Assembly (NCBI GenBank): GCA_029053015.1 | Contig: JAIDHX010000032.1 | Location: 1 to 41,209, forward strand | Direction: 5' to 3' | Length of the DNA stretch: 41,209 nucleotides | Source: Lachnospiraceae bacterium | Lineage (GTDB): Bacteria > Bacillota > Clostridia > Lachnospirales > Lachnospiraceae | Shown here: piece after piece, positions 8,146 through 16,393 of the stretch | Position numbering within the stretch: position 1 is the stretch's first letter | Layout of the letters: each line of letters opens with the position of its first letter | Program-made: the position numbers and the translations under genes | The notes under the pieces: model-generated | What the model was told of the DNA's origin: nothing | Seen by the model: only the letters and a program-made list of their open reading frames with translations | Database searches by the model: none

Positions 8146-8160
8146 TGGGTGTGTTATAAT
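8132..8160 (+). promoter_or_regulatory. Promoter of the asp23-nusB-xse-dxs cluster
   Basis: TTGTGA (8132-8137) and TATAAT (8155-8160) are 17 bp apart, with TGT before the -10 (extended -10). The -35 lies within the last codons of the lipoprotein gene. It is the best housekeeping promoter seen ahead of the long co-directional cluster. Confidence 0.65.
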
Positions 8161-8194
8161 CATCAAAAGGAAAATAATTTTTGGAGGTTTCAAA

Positions 8195-8575
8195 ATGGAA
8201 GATAAAAATATATATGTTTTACAGGATAATGAGAGCGTTGGCGCAGTACAGATAGCGGACGATGTTGTGTCCATGATTGCAAGCCTTGCAGCGCGGGAAG
8301 TGGACGGCGTATCCGCTATGACGGGCAATATGACCGGAGAGCTGATGAGCAGGGTCGGCATGAAAAACATGACGAAGGGCGTAAAAGTGGATATTATAGA
8401 GCAGAATGTAAGGGTTGACCTGTCCATGACCGTGGAGTACGGCTACAACATTCCCGCAGTCTGCCAGAAGGTACAGACGAAGGTAAAGGCGGCAATCGAA
8501 AATATGACCGGTCTCAATGTGACGGATGTCAATATCCGCATTGCCGGCGTCAACATGCAGAAGAATAAGCAGTAA
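8195..8575 (+). CDS. Asp23/Gls24 family envelope stress protein
   Basis: A 126-residue soluble protein of the Asp23/Gls24 (DUF322) family: VGAVQIADDVVSMIASLAA at the N-terminus, then EVDGVSAM, VDIIEQNVRVDLSMTVEYG and a C-terminal NVTDVNIRIAGV. The B. subtilis counterpart at this genomic position is YqhY, which in that organism is linked to control of acetyl-CoA carboxylase; here accB and accC are not adjacent. Start ATG 8195 follows GGAGG (8183-8187). nusB begins 13 bp after the stop, so the two are probably co-transcribed. The assignment is firm at family level; the cellular role is not established by sequence. Confidence 0.9.
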   Translation: MEDKNIYVLQDNESVGAVQIADDVVSMIASLAAREVDGVSAMTGNMTGELMSRVGMKNMTKGVKVDIIEQNVRVDLSMTVEYGYNIPAVCQKVQTKVKAAIENMTGLNVTDVNIRIAGVNMQKNKQ

Positions 8576-8588
8576 AGTGGGTAACCAT

Positions 8589-8987
8589 ATGGGAAGAAGA
8601 GAGCTGAGAGAGCAGATTTTTCTTTTGCTGTTTCGCATAGAATTCAATACACCGCAGGATATGCCGGAGCAGATGCAGTTGTTTTTTGAGGACGACGAGG
8701 TAAAAAGAACGCCGGAGGAAGCTGCTTATATAGAAGCAAAATACAGTAAAATCATGGAAAAGCTGTCCGATATCGACGCACAGCTTGAAAAGAAAGCGGA
8801 AAACTGGAATCTGAAACGCATGGGCAAGGTGGATTTGACCGTGCTCAGACTTGCGCTCTATGAGATGCAGTATGACGAGGATGTGCCGGTCAGCGTGGCG
8901 ATTAACGAAGCGGTTGAGCTTGCCAAGAAATTCGGGCAGGACGGTTCTGGCGCTTTTGTGAATGCAGTTCTGGCAAAATTTGCATAG
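8589..8987 (+). CDS. nusB: Transcription antitermination factor NusB
   Basis: A 132-residue all-helical RNA-binding protein that with NusE (S10) binds boxA of rRNA leaders. N-terminal GRRELREQIFLLLFRIEF and the C-terminal block LTVLRLALYEMQYDEDVPVSVAINEAVELAKKF (quoted in part: VAINEAVELAKKFGQDGS) are diagnostic. ATG 8589 is chosen because the protein then starts like family members; the ribosome binding site is weak (GTGGG), consistent with translational coupling to asp23. An upstream in-frame start at 8526 would lie inside the asp23 gene. Confidence 0.95.
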   Translation: MGRRELREQIFLLLFRIEFNTPQDMPEQMQLFFEDDEVKRTPEEAAYIEAKYSKIMEKLSDIDAQLEKKAENWNLKRMGKVDLTVLRLALYEMQYDEDVPVSVAINEAVELAKKFGQDGSGAFVNAVLAKFA

Positions 8988-9021
8988 TGCCGGTCTTAGC
9001 ATCGTGGAAATGAGGACTACC

Positions 9022-10269
9022 ATGCAGAATATATATACAGTGGCACAGGTAAATGCCTATATCAGAAATATGTTCACGCAGGATTTTATGATGCAGTCGC
9101 TTTTTGTGAGAGGGGAAGTGAGCAACTGCAAATACCATTCTACTGGACATATTTATTTTACGTTAAAGGATGAAAAGGGCGCCATCGCCTGCGTGATGTT
9201 TGCGGGCAACCGGAGCGGGCTGAAGTTCAGGCTGGAAAACGGGCAGCAGGTGGTCGTGGGCGGCATGGTGGACGTGTATGAGAGGGACGGCAAATACCAG
9301 CTCTACGCAAAACAGATTGTGCAGGAGGGCGCAGGCTATCTCTACGAGAAATTTGAGGCGCTGAAAAATGAACTTGCGGAGCGGGGCATGTTTGCAGAGC
9401 AGTACAAGCGTCCCATTCCGGCGTATATTAAGACCCTTGGCGTCGTGACGGCTCCTACCGGGGCGGCGGTCAGGGATATTATCAATGTGGCGAAACGGCG
9501 CAATCCTTATATCAGGATTATTTTATACCCGGCTATTGTGCAGGGAGATATGGCGGCGCAGAGTATTGTCAACGGCATCCACGCGTTAGCGGCGCAGGGA
9601 GTGGATACCATGATAGTGGGGCGCGGCGGCGGTTCACTTGAAGATTTGTGGGCGTTTAATGAGGAAATCGTGGCGCAGGCAGTGTTTGACTGCGAGGTTC
9701 CCATTATTTCGGCAGTCGGGCATGAGACAGATCATACGATTATCGATTATGTGGCAGATTTGCGCGCTCCCACGCCTTCGGCGGCGGCGGAGCTTGCCGT
9801 ATTTGATTACAGCCAGTTTGTGCTTTCTCTACACAATTACAGGGAAAAACTCACAGCGCGGATGGATGCTGTGCTTTTGGCAAGGAGGCAGAGGACGGAA
9901 AACCTTGCCCTGCGTTACCGGCTGCAGAGTCCCGAGAGCCGGATACGGGACAAGCGGCTCCGCGTGTTAAAGGCGGAAGAGGACTTGCAGCGGCTGATGG
10001 AGGACAAGTTGAAGGATAACCGTCACAGGCTTGCGCTTTATGTGGAGAAGTTTAAAGGACTGTCCCCGCTGGCGAAGCTGAATCAGGGCTATTCTTACGT
10101 GGAGGACAAGGACGGCAGGGCGTTAAAGCATCTTTCACAGGTGCATCCCGGGGACATGCTTACCATCAACGTGTCGGACGGCAAGGTACTGGCGCAGGTG
10201 AAGGATAAAATAAGTCCCATAAAGGCAATAAAGGAGAGAAAGAATGACCATAGAGGAGAAATTTGCTAA
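9022..10269 (+). CDS. xseA: Exodeoxyribonuclease VII large subunit
   Basis: A 415-residue nuclease subunit. An N-terminal OB-fold (VAQVNAYIRNMF, FVRGEVSNCKYHSTGHIYF) is followed by the catalytic domain with TAPTGAAVRDI, GRGGGSLEDLWAFNEE and SAVGHETDHTIIDY, and then a basic coiled-coil region, as in XseA. The enzyme degrades single-stranded DNA processively with XseB. ATG 9022 is chosen with GAGG (9012-9015) upstream; an ATG at 9010 (four codons earlier) is possible. The 3' end overlaps xseB by 26 bp. folD, which lies between nusB and xseA in B. subtilis, is absent here. Confidence 0.95.
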   Translation: MQNIYTVAQVNAYIRNMFTQDFMMQSLFVRGEVSNCKYHSTGHIYFTLKDEKGAIACVMFAGNRSGLKFRLENGQQVVVGGMVDVYERDGKYQLYAKQIVQEGAGYLYEKFEALKNELAERGMFAEQYKRPIPAYIKTLGVVTAPTGAAVRDIINVAKRRNPYIRIILYPAIVQGDMAAQSIVNGIHALAAQGVDTMIVGRGGGSLEDLWAFNEEIVAQAVFDCEVPIISAVGHETDHTIIDYVADLRAPTPSAAAELAVFDYSQFVLSLHNYREKLTARMDAVLLARRQRTENLALRYRLQSPESRIRDKRLRVLKAEEDLQRLMEDKLKDNRHRLALYVEKFKGLSPLAKLNQGYSYVEDKDGRALKHLSQVHPGDMLTINVSDGKVLAQVKDKISPIKAIKERKNDHRGEIC

Positions 10270-10441
10270 ATTAGAAGAAACGGTTACCAGACTGGAGTCG
10301 GAGGATATCTCTTTGGAAGAGTCTTTCCGCATTTATAAAGAGGGTATGGAGCTTTTAAAGAAATGTAATGCGGACATCGATAAGGTGGAGAAGCAGGTTA
10401 TGCAGTTGAACGGCGAAGGCGCGCTTGAGGAATTTGCGTGA
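10244..10441 (+). CDS. xseB: Exodeoxyribonuclease VII small subunit
   Basis: A 65-residue helical subunit: MTIEEKFAKLEETVTRLE then DISLEESFRIYKEGMELLK, typical of XseB, followed by an acidic tail. It starts inside the end of xseA (ATG 10244, GAGAG upstream), a usual translationally coupled arrangement for keeping subunit ratio. After the stop there are 67 bp before dxs with no ispA, which normally lies here. Confidence 0.93.
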   Translation: MTIEEKFAKLEETVTRLESEDISLEESFRIYKEGMELLKKCNADIDKVEKQVMQLNGEGALEEFA

Positions 10442-10508
10442 GTCTTTGTCTGATATGGCAGGATGCAGGCAGGAGGAAGCGGGCGGCAGTTTTTCGTGAA
10501 AGACAGAG

Positions 10509-12377
10509 GTGAACGTATTGCTGGAGCAGATACAGAAGGAAAACGATATCAAATATATTGATAAGTCGGAATACGACGCGCTTGCGGAGGAAATCCGGCA
10601 GTTTCTGATTGAAAAAATCAGCGTGACGGGCGGACACTTAGGTTCCAACTTAGGAGCGGTGGAGCTGACGATGGCGCTGCATATCGCTCTTAACCTTCCC
10701 GAGGACAAAATTATATGGGATGTGGGACATCAGTCCTACACCCACAAGCTTTTGACTGGCAGGCGGGACGGCTTTGAATCCCTGCGCAAGTTCCATGGCA
10801 TGAGCGGTTTCCCGAAGCGGAAGGAAAGCCCCTGCGACTGTTTTGACACAGGGCACAGCTCCACTTCCATATCGGCAGGCTTAGGTATGGTGAAGGCGCG
10901 TGATTTAAAGGGAGAGAGCAACACCATTATTTCCGTTATCGGAGACGGCTCGCTGACGGGCGGTATGGCGTACGAGGCGTTAAACAATGCCTCGAAGCTG
11001 GAGACGAATTTTATTATTGTGTTAAACGATAACAATATGTCCATTTCCGAGAATGTGGGCGGTATGTCCAGTTATCTCAACAACATCCGGACGGCGGACA
11101 GCTATCTCGATTTAAAGATGGGGATTTACAACGCCCTGCGCGGCACGGCAAAGGGCGATTCCGTGATTAAAACAATCAGGCGGGTGAAGAGCGGTGTGAA
11201 GCATCTTGTGATACCCGGTATGCTTTTTGAAGATATGGGCATTACATATTTAGGACCGGTGAACGGACATGACGTAAACGCCATGGTAAAGGTGATTGGC
11301 GAAGCGCGCAGGGTGAAGGGCGCGGTCATGGTGCATGTGATGACGGAGAAGGGTAAGGGCTACGCGCCTGCGGAACGCCATCCGGCGAGGTTCCACGGGG
11401 CGGAGCCGTTTGATATAGAGACGGGGCTTCCCACAAATCCGAGAAACACGCCCAATTACACGGATATTTTTTCCACGGTCATGTGTAAGCTGGGACAGCG
11501 GAATGAAAACGTGGTGGCGATTACGGCAGCGATGCCGGACGGCACGGGGCTGAAGCGTTTCCACAATATGTATCCGAATCGTTTTTTTGATGTAGGAATT
11601 GCGGAGGAGCATGCAGTGACCTTTGCGGCAGGGCTTGCGGCGGGCGGCATGAGACCGGTGGTGGCAATTTATTCCTCCTTTTTACAGCGTGCCTACGACC
11701 AGATATTACATGATGTATGCATACAGGGACTGCCGGTGGTTTTTGCCATTGACAGGGCGGGACTTGTGGGCAGCGACGGGGAAACCCATCAGGGCATTTT
11801 TGATTTATCTTATTTATCCGGCATCCCGGGGATGCAGATTATGGCGCCGAAGAACAAATGGGAGCTGTCGGATATGCTGAAGTTTGCCGTGGAATTTGAC
11901 GGGCCGTGCGCAATCCGCTATCCGCGGGGAGAGGCGTATGCCGGTCTGAAAGAATTCCGCGAGCCCATTGAGTATGGAAAAAGCGAGTGGATTTACGAGG
12001 AAAAAGAGATTGCGCTGCTGGCAGTCGGCAGTATGGTAAAGACGGCGGAGGCAGTCAGGGATATCTTAAAGAAAGCGGGTCATTCCTGCAGCCTTGTAAA
12101 TGCGCGCTTTGTGAAGCCGCTTGACGAAGCTATGGTAGAAAAAGCGGCGGCAGGGCACGACCTGCTTGTCACGATGGAAGAAAATGTGGCGAGCGGCGGA
12201 TTTGGCGAGCGGGTGCAGAGCTTTTTAAACGACAAGGCTTTGGCGGTAAAGGAGTTGTCAATTGCCATACCCGACGCCTATGTGGAGCATGGCAGTGTAG
12301 AGCTTTTAAAGAAGGAGCTTTTGATGGACGCGGACAGTGTGGCGGCGCGCATTATGGAGAAGCTGAAAAAGAATTGA
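10509..12377 (+). CDS. dxs: 1-deoxy-D-xylulose-5-phosphate synthase
   Basis: A 622-residue thiamine diphosphate enzyme condensing pyruvate and glyceraldehyde 3-phosphate, the first step of the MEP isoprenoid pathway. Visible motifs: GGHLGSNLGAVELT, WDVGHQSYTHKLLTGR, the ThDP/Mg site GDGSLTGGMAYEALNNAS with NDNNMSIS, TEKGKGYAPAE, the catalytic glutamate region VGIAEEHAVTFAAGLA, and a transketolase C-terminal domain. Length is normal. Start: GTG 10509 is given, but the only good Shine-Dalgarno (GAGGTG 10506-10511) overlaps it and is better spaced for TTG 10518, so the true N-terminus may be three residues shorter. Confidence 0.95.
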   Translation: MNVLLEQIQKENDIKYIDKSEYDALAEEIRQFLIEKISVTGGHLGSNLGAVELTMALHIALNLPEDKIIWDVGHQSYTHKLLTGRRDGFESLRKFHGMSGFPKRKESPCDCFDTGHSSTSISAGLGMVKARDLKGESNTIISVIGDGSLTGGMAYEALNNASKLETNFIIVLNDNNMSISENVGGMSSYLNNIRTADSYLDLKMGIYNALRGTAKGDSVIKTIRRVKSGVKHLVIPGMLFEDMGITYLGPVNGHDVNAMVKVIGEARRVKGAVMVHVMTEKGKGYAPAERHPARFHGAEPFDIETGLPTNPRNTPNYTDIFSTVMCKLGQRNENVVAITAAMPDGTGLKRFHNMYPNRFFDVGIAEEHAVTFAAGLAAGGMRPVVAIYSSFLQRAYDQILHDVCIQGLPVVFAIDRAGLVGSDGETHQGIFDLSYLSGIPGMQIMAPKNKWELSDMLKFAVEFDGPCAIRYPRGEAYAGLKEFREPIEYGKSEWIYEEKEIALLAVGSMVKTAEAVRDILKKAGHSCSLVNARFVKPLDEAMVEKAAAGHDLLVTMEENVASGGFGERVQSFLNDKALAVKELSIAIPDAYVEHGSVELLKKELLMDADSVAARIMEKLKKN

Positions 12378-12384
12378 GGAATAC

Positions 12385-13278
12385 ATGAAGGAAAGACTGG
12401 ATGTCATTCTGGTTTCCGGCGGGCTTGCGGAATCCAGGGAAAAGGCGAAAGCCGTCATTATGGCGGGCTCTGTATTTGTGGACGGGCAGAAGGAAGATAA
12501 AGCCGGAGCCATGTTCGACAGGGAAAAGGTAAAGATAGAGGTAAAGAGCAGCGCCCAGCGCTATGTCAGCAGGGGCGGCTATAAACTGGAAAAGGCGATC
12601 AACTGCTTCGGTGTTTCGACAGAGGGAAAAGTATGCATGGACATTGGCGCATCCACGGGCGGCTTTACGGACTGTATGCTGCAGAATGGGGCGGTAAAGG
12701 TCTATTCGGTGGATGTGGGTCATGGACAGCTTGACTGGAAGCTGCGCAATGACGACCGCGTGGTCTGCATGGAAAAAACAAACTTCCGTTATATGGTGCG
12801 GGAGGATATCGCGGAGGAGCCGGATTTTGCCTCAGTGGACGTGTCCTTTATTTCACTCACCAAAATTCTGTTTCCGTTACGACGGATTTTAAAGGATGGC
12901 GGCAGCGTGGTCTGCCTGATTAAGCCTCAGTTTGAGGCGGGGCGCGAGAAGGTAGGAAAAAAAGGCGTAGTCAAGGAACCGGCGGTGCACAGGGAGGTTA
13001 TCTGCAAGGTGCTTGATTTTGCGGACAGCCTTGGCTATACCGCAGATGCACTCGACTATTCGCCCATCAAGGGGCCGGAAGGCAATATCGAATACCTGCT
13101 GCTGCTTACGCTGCACAGGGAAAGCAGACCCCTGAGCGAAGCGTTTTCCGAGCAGGATGCGGAGCGGGAACTTGCGCGCATAATAGAAGAAGGAACAGGA
13201 ATATCGGGACAGGATATGTGGCGGCACATTGTAGAAAAAACGGTAAAAAAAGCGCATGAGGAGCTGGATGCGAAATGA
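12385..13278 (+). CDS. tlyA: TlyA family rRNA (cytidine-2'-O)-methyltransferase
   Basis: A 297-residue protein with an N-terminal S4 RNA-binding domain (residues about 3-65: ERLDVILVSGGLAESREKAK, AGSVFVDGQ) and an FtsJ-like methyltransferase domain with SAM-binding motif MDIGASTGGFTDCMLQNGA (quoted as one 19-residue motif). The B. subtilis counterpart at the same position is YqxC. It starts 7 bp after dxs and overlaps nadK by 4 bp (ATGA). The family includes the 16S/23S rRNA methyltransferase known from capreomycin susceptibility in mycobacteria; the target here is inferred only. Historical annotation as a hemolysin is not supported by the domain content. Confidence 0.92.
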   Translation: MKERLDVILVSGGLAESREKAKAVIMAGSVFVDGQKEDKAGAMFDREKVKIEVKSSAQRYVSRGGYKLEKAINCFGVSTEGKVCMDIGASTGGFTDCMLQNGAVKVYSVDVGHGQLDWKLRNDDRVVCMEKTNFRYMVREDIAEEPDFASVDVSFISLTKILFPLRRILKDGGSVVCLIKPQFEAGREKVGKKGVVKEPAVHREVICKVLDFADSLGYTADALDYSPIKGPEGNIEYLLLLTLHRESRPLSEAFSEQDAERELARIIEEGTGISGQDMWRHIVEKTVKKAHEELDAK

Positions 13279-14111
13279 AACATTTCTGTATTTACACAAA
13301 CAGCCATAAGGATAAAAATTTTGTGCTGACGGAAAGGCTGCGTGCTTTTCTCACAGAACAGGGAGTCCGCTGCGATGTCAGAGTCATGGGTGAGGACAGC
13401 GCGGGACAGGCGGAGACGGGCGCAGACTGTATTTTGGTGCTGGGGGGAGACGGTACCATGTTAAAAGCGGCAAGAGAGTTTGGCGGCAGGAACAGAGTGC
13501 CTCTCTTAGGCGTCAATCTGGGCAATCTGGGCTATCTGACGGAAGTGGAGCCGGAGAGTGCGGAAGCGGCGCTGACACAGCTTTTGCGGGGGGATTACGA
13601 GTTGGAAAGCCGCATGATGATAAGCGGCACGGTCTACAAAGAGGACGGCACAAAAAAAGAGGAGTGGGCGCTCAACGATATTGTCATCAGCAAATCGGGC
13701 AGCCAGCAGGTGCTGCGCGTTCACCTCTATGTCAACCGCAGGCTTCTGTATAAATATCTGGCGGACGGCATTATTGTGACGACCCCGACAGGATCAACGG
13801 GCTATAATCTGTCCGCGGGGGGCCCCATTGTGGAGCCTTCGGCAAGGCTTATCGTGGTGACGCCGGTCTGTCCGCACACCATGAACCAGAGGAGCATTGT
13901 GCTTTCGCCGCAGGACGAGGTAGTCATTGAAATTCCGGCGGGGACGGAGGGGCAGATACAGACGGCGGCAGTCAATTTTGACGGCTGCAGCGTGGCATTA
14001 AAGACGGGGGATGCCGTGCGGATTGTGCAGTCGGAAAGAACAACAGATTTTGTAAAGCTCGGAAGGGCGGGCTTTTTAGAGGTGCTTCATAGAAAAATGA
14101 GCGAGAACTAA
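13275..14111 (+). CDS. nadK: NAD kinase
   Basis: A 278-residue enzyme that phosphorylates NAD to NADP. Diagnostic motifs: LGGDGTMLKAAR, GVNLGNLGYLTEVEP, NDIVISKSGSQQV and TPTGSTGYNLSAGGP. The start ATG overlaps the tlyA stop (ATGA), so it is translationally coupled. Its place between tlyA and argR is usual for Clostridia and differs from B. subtilis. After the stop a short G+C-rich inverted segment lies before argR (about 14127-14145), without a T-run. Confidence 0.95.
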   Translation: MKHFCIYTNSHKDKNFVLTERLRAFLTEQGVRCDVRVMGEDSAGQAETGADCILVLGGDGTMLKAAREFGGRNRVPLLGVNLGNLGYLTEVEPESAEAALTQLLRGDYELESRMMISGTVYKEDGTKKEEWALNDIVISKSGSQQVLRVHLYVNRRLLYKYLADGIIVTTPTGSTGYNLSAGGPIVEPSARLIVVTPVCPHTMNQRSIVLSPQDEVVIEIPAGTEGQIQTAAVNFDGCSVALKTGDAVRIVQSERTTDFVKLGRAGFLEVLHRKMSEN

Positions 14112-14156
14112 ATTTCAGCCTTTGAAAGCGCGCGGCCCGCGCAGATAGGAGCTTTT

Positions 14157-14606
14157 ATGAAAAAGACAAGACACGCCAAGATAATTGAAATTATTGAAAC
14201 CTATGATGTGGAGACGCAGGAAGAGCTGGCGGCTTATTTAAAGCAGGCGGGCTATGACGTGACGCAGGCTACCATATCGAGGGATATCAGGGAATTAAAC
14301 CTGTCAAAGGTTCCTGCGGGCGGCAGGCAGAAGTATATCGTGCTAAAGCAGGACGACAGCAGGCTGTGGGATAAGTACAGCCGCATCCTGACGGATGGGT
14401 TCTATTCCATGGACATGGCGCAGAATATTCTGGTGATTAAGACGGTATCCGGTATGGCAATGGCGGTTGCTGCCGCTGTGGACGCCATGAAGTTCAAGGA
14501 AGTTGTAGGTACCATTGCGGGAGACGACACCATCATGGTTGCAGTCAGAAACATGGAGGATTCGAAAAACCTGATGGAGAAAATACGCGGTATGGTGGAA
14601 GTATAA
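14157..14606 (+). CDS. argR: Arginine repressor
   Basis: A 149-residue transcription factor of the ArgR/AhrC family. The N-terminal winged helix (KTRHAKIIEIIETYDVETQE, QATISRDIRELNLSKV) binds ARG operators. The C-terminal trimerization and arginine-binding domain carries the conserved GTIAGDDTIMVAVR. Length is normal. ATG 14157 follows TAGGAGC. It represses arginine biosynthesis and controls arginine catabolism when arginine is bound. Its location just before recN is conserved across endospore formers. No obvious ARG box was identified in its own upstream gap. Confidence 0.95.
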   Translation: MKKTRHAKIIEIIETYDVETQEELAAYLKQAGYDVTQATISRDIRELNLSKVPAGGRQKYIVLKQDDSRLWDKYSRILTDGFYSMDMAQNILVIKTVSGMAMAVAAAVDAMKFKEVVGTIAGDDTIMVAVRNMEDSKNLMEKIRGMVEV

Positions 14607-14636
14607 AAGTACAAGATGAAATTGTGGGGTAAATAA

Positions 14637-16313
14637 ATGTTATTAAGCTTACACGTAAAGAATCTGGCGCTGATAGAGGAAGCGGAGGTGGAATTTGCAC
14701 CGGGATTAAATATCCTGACAGGTGAGACCGGTGCGGGAAAGTCCATTCTGCTCGGCTCTGTCAATCTGGCGCTGGGGGCAAAGGCAGATAAGGATTTGAT
14801 TCGGAGAGGGGCGGAGTATGCGCTGGCAGAGCTGACCTTTTCGGATGACGACGAGAGGATTCGGGAAAAGCTTTCAGAGATGGAACTGCCCTGTGAGGAG
14901 GGAGCGGTGACAATCAGCCGCCGCCTGCAGACGGGCAGAAGCGTCAGCCGCATCAACGGGGAGACCGTGAGCGCCAGACAATTAAAAGAGCTGTCCGAAC
15001 TGCTTCTGGATATCCACGGACAGCATGAACATCAGTCACTTCTGCACAAAAAAAAGCATCTGGAAATTCTGGACGCCTATGCCGGCGAGGAAATCCTTGC
15101 GCCCTTAAAAAAGGTAAAGGAGCTGTATCACGAGAAAAACCGCATCTGGAATGAGATAACGGGACAGGAGATGGACGAGGCAAAGAGAAAGCGGGAAACG
15201 GAGCTGGCTCTTTTTGAGTTTGATGAAATCGAACAGGCGGCTCCCACAGCGGGAGAGGATGAGGAGCTGGAAAGCAAGTACCGCCGCATGGCAAACAGCC
15301 GTAAAATCGGGGAGTCGCTCGGCGCGTGCTACCGGTTCAGCGGCGGAGAAGAGGAGGGCGCTTCCTTTTTTGTCAGCAGGGCAGTGAGGGAACTGTCACA
15401 GGCAGCGGTCTATGACGACGGACTCGAGGGGCTTTCAGAGCAGATTACGGAAATCGAGTCGCTTTTAAACGATTTCAACAGGGAGCTTTCCGACTATCTT
15501 GCCGATATGGAGTTTGACGGGGCGGATTTTGCCGCTGTGGAAGATCGATTAAACCAACTGAATCATTTAAAGGAAAAATATGGAAAAACAATTGAAGAGG
15601 TTCTTGCATATAAAGAGGAACTTTCGGAAAAAATAGAAAAGCTGAACGATTACGAAAGCTATATGGCTCTTTTAAAAAAGAAGTATGACGAGACGGAAGA
15701 AGCGCTTATAAAAAGCTGTGAAGAGGTTTCCGCGCTTCGCAAAAAACAGGCGAAAAAGCTGGAGAAGACCTTAAAAACGGCGCTTTCTGAGTTGAATTTT
15801 CTGGCGGTGGAGTTTGAAATAAAAATAGAAAGAAAAGAAGCTTCGCCTGATGGCTTTGATGATGTGGAATTTTTGATTTCCACCAATCCGGGCGAAGAGA
15901 GAAAGCCCCTGGGGCAGGTGGCGAGTGGCGGCGAGCTTTCCCGTATCATGCTGGGTGTCAAGACAGTGCTGGCAGACAAAGATGCGGTGGATACGCTTAT
16001 CTTTGATGAAATCGACGCAGGAATAAGCGGCAGGACGGCATGGAAGGTTTCGGAAAAGCTGGGCGCCTTATCCTGTGCGCATCAGGTTATCTGTATCACG
16101 CATCTGCCGCAGATTGCGGCAATGGCGGACGCACATTTTGCCATTGAAAAGCAGACGGACGGACAGAGCACCATGACAGGTATCCGCAGACTGACAAAAG
16201 AGGGAGAAATCGAAGAGCTGGCAAGGCTTTTGGGGGCGGACGCCTTGTCTGAGGCGGCGCTTTCCAATGCAAAAGAAATGAAAATTGAGGCTGCCAAAAT
16301 CAAGCAAAGCTGA
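14637..16313 (+). CDS. recN: DNA repair protein RecN
   Basis: A 558-residue SMC-like ATPase for double-strand break repair. Walker A GETGAGKSILLG (residues 29-40), a long central coiled coil (about 150-370) and the C-terminal signature ASGGELSRIMLGVK followed by Walker B LIFDEIDAGISG are present. Length is normal (550-575). Start ATG 14637 lies behind GGGGT. It is followed by a terminator hairpin that reaches the spoIVB ribosome binding site, suggesting that most transcription of this cluster ends here. Confidence 0.95.
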   Translation: MLLSLHVKNLALIEEAEVEFAPGLNILTGETGAGKSILLGSVNLALGAKADKDLIRRGAEYALAELTFSDDDERIREKLSEMELPCEEGAVTISRRLQTGRSVSRINGETVSARQLKELSELLLDIHGQHEHQSLLHKKKHLEILDAYAGEEILAPLKKVKELYHEKNRIWNEITGQEMDEAKRKRETELALFEFDEIEQAAPTAGEDEELESKYRRMANSRKIGESLGACYRFSGGEEEGASFFVSRAVRELSQAAVYDDGLEGLSEQITEIESLLNDFNRELSDYLADMEFDGADFAAVEDRLNQLNHLKEKYGKTIEEVLAYKEELSEKIEKLNDYESYMALLKKKYDETEEALIKSCEEVSALRKKQAKKLEKTLKTALSELNFLAVEFEIKIERKEASPDGFDDVEFLISTNPGEERKPLGQVASGGELSRIMLGVKTVLADKDAVDTLIFDEIDAGISGRTAWKVSEKLGALSCAHQVICITHLPQIAAMADAHFAIEKQTDGQSTMTGIRRLTKEGEIEELARLLGADALSEAALSNAKEMKIEAAKIKQS

Positions 16314-16351
16314 TTTTGGTGTTTAAACTTTAAAAATATGACAACACTAAG

Positions 16352-16381
16352 AAGAGTATCCGATATGGGTACTCTTTTTTT
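16352..16381 (+). terminator. Intrinsic terminator between recN and spoIVB
   Basis: AAGAGTATCC (16352-16361) pairs with GGGTACTCTT (16367-16376) around a 5-nt loop, followed directly by a T-run to 16381. The spoIVB Shine-Dalgarno GGAGG starts at 16382, so the U-tract and the ribosome binding site touch. Confidence 0.75.
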
Positions 16382-16393
16382 GGAGGTATGGCA

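Noticed and set aside
14112..14156. G+C-rich inverted segment before argR as a terminator
   Set aside because: There is no T-run after it and argR starts directly downstream; too short to interpret.
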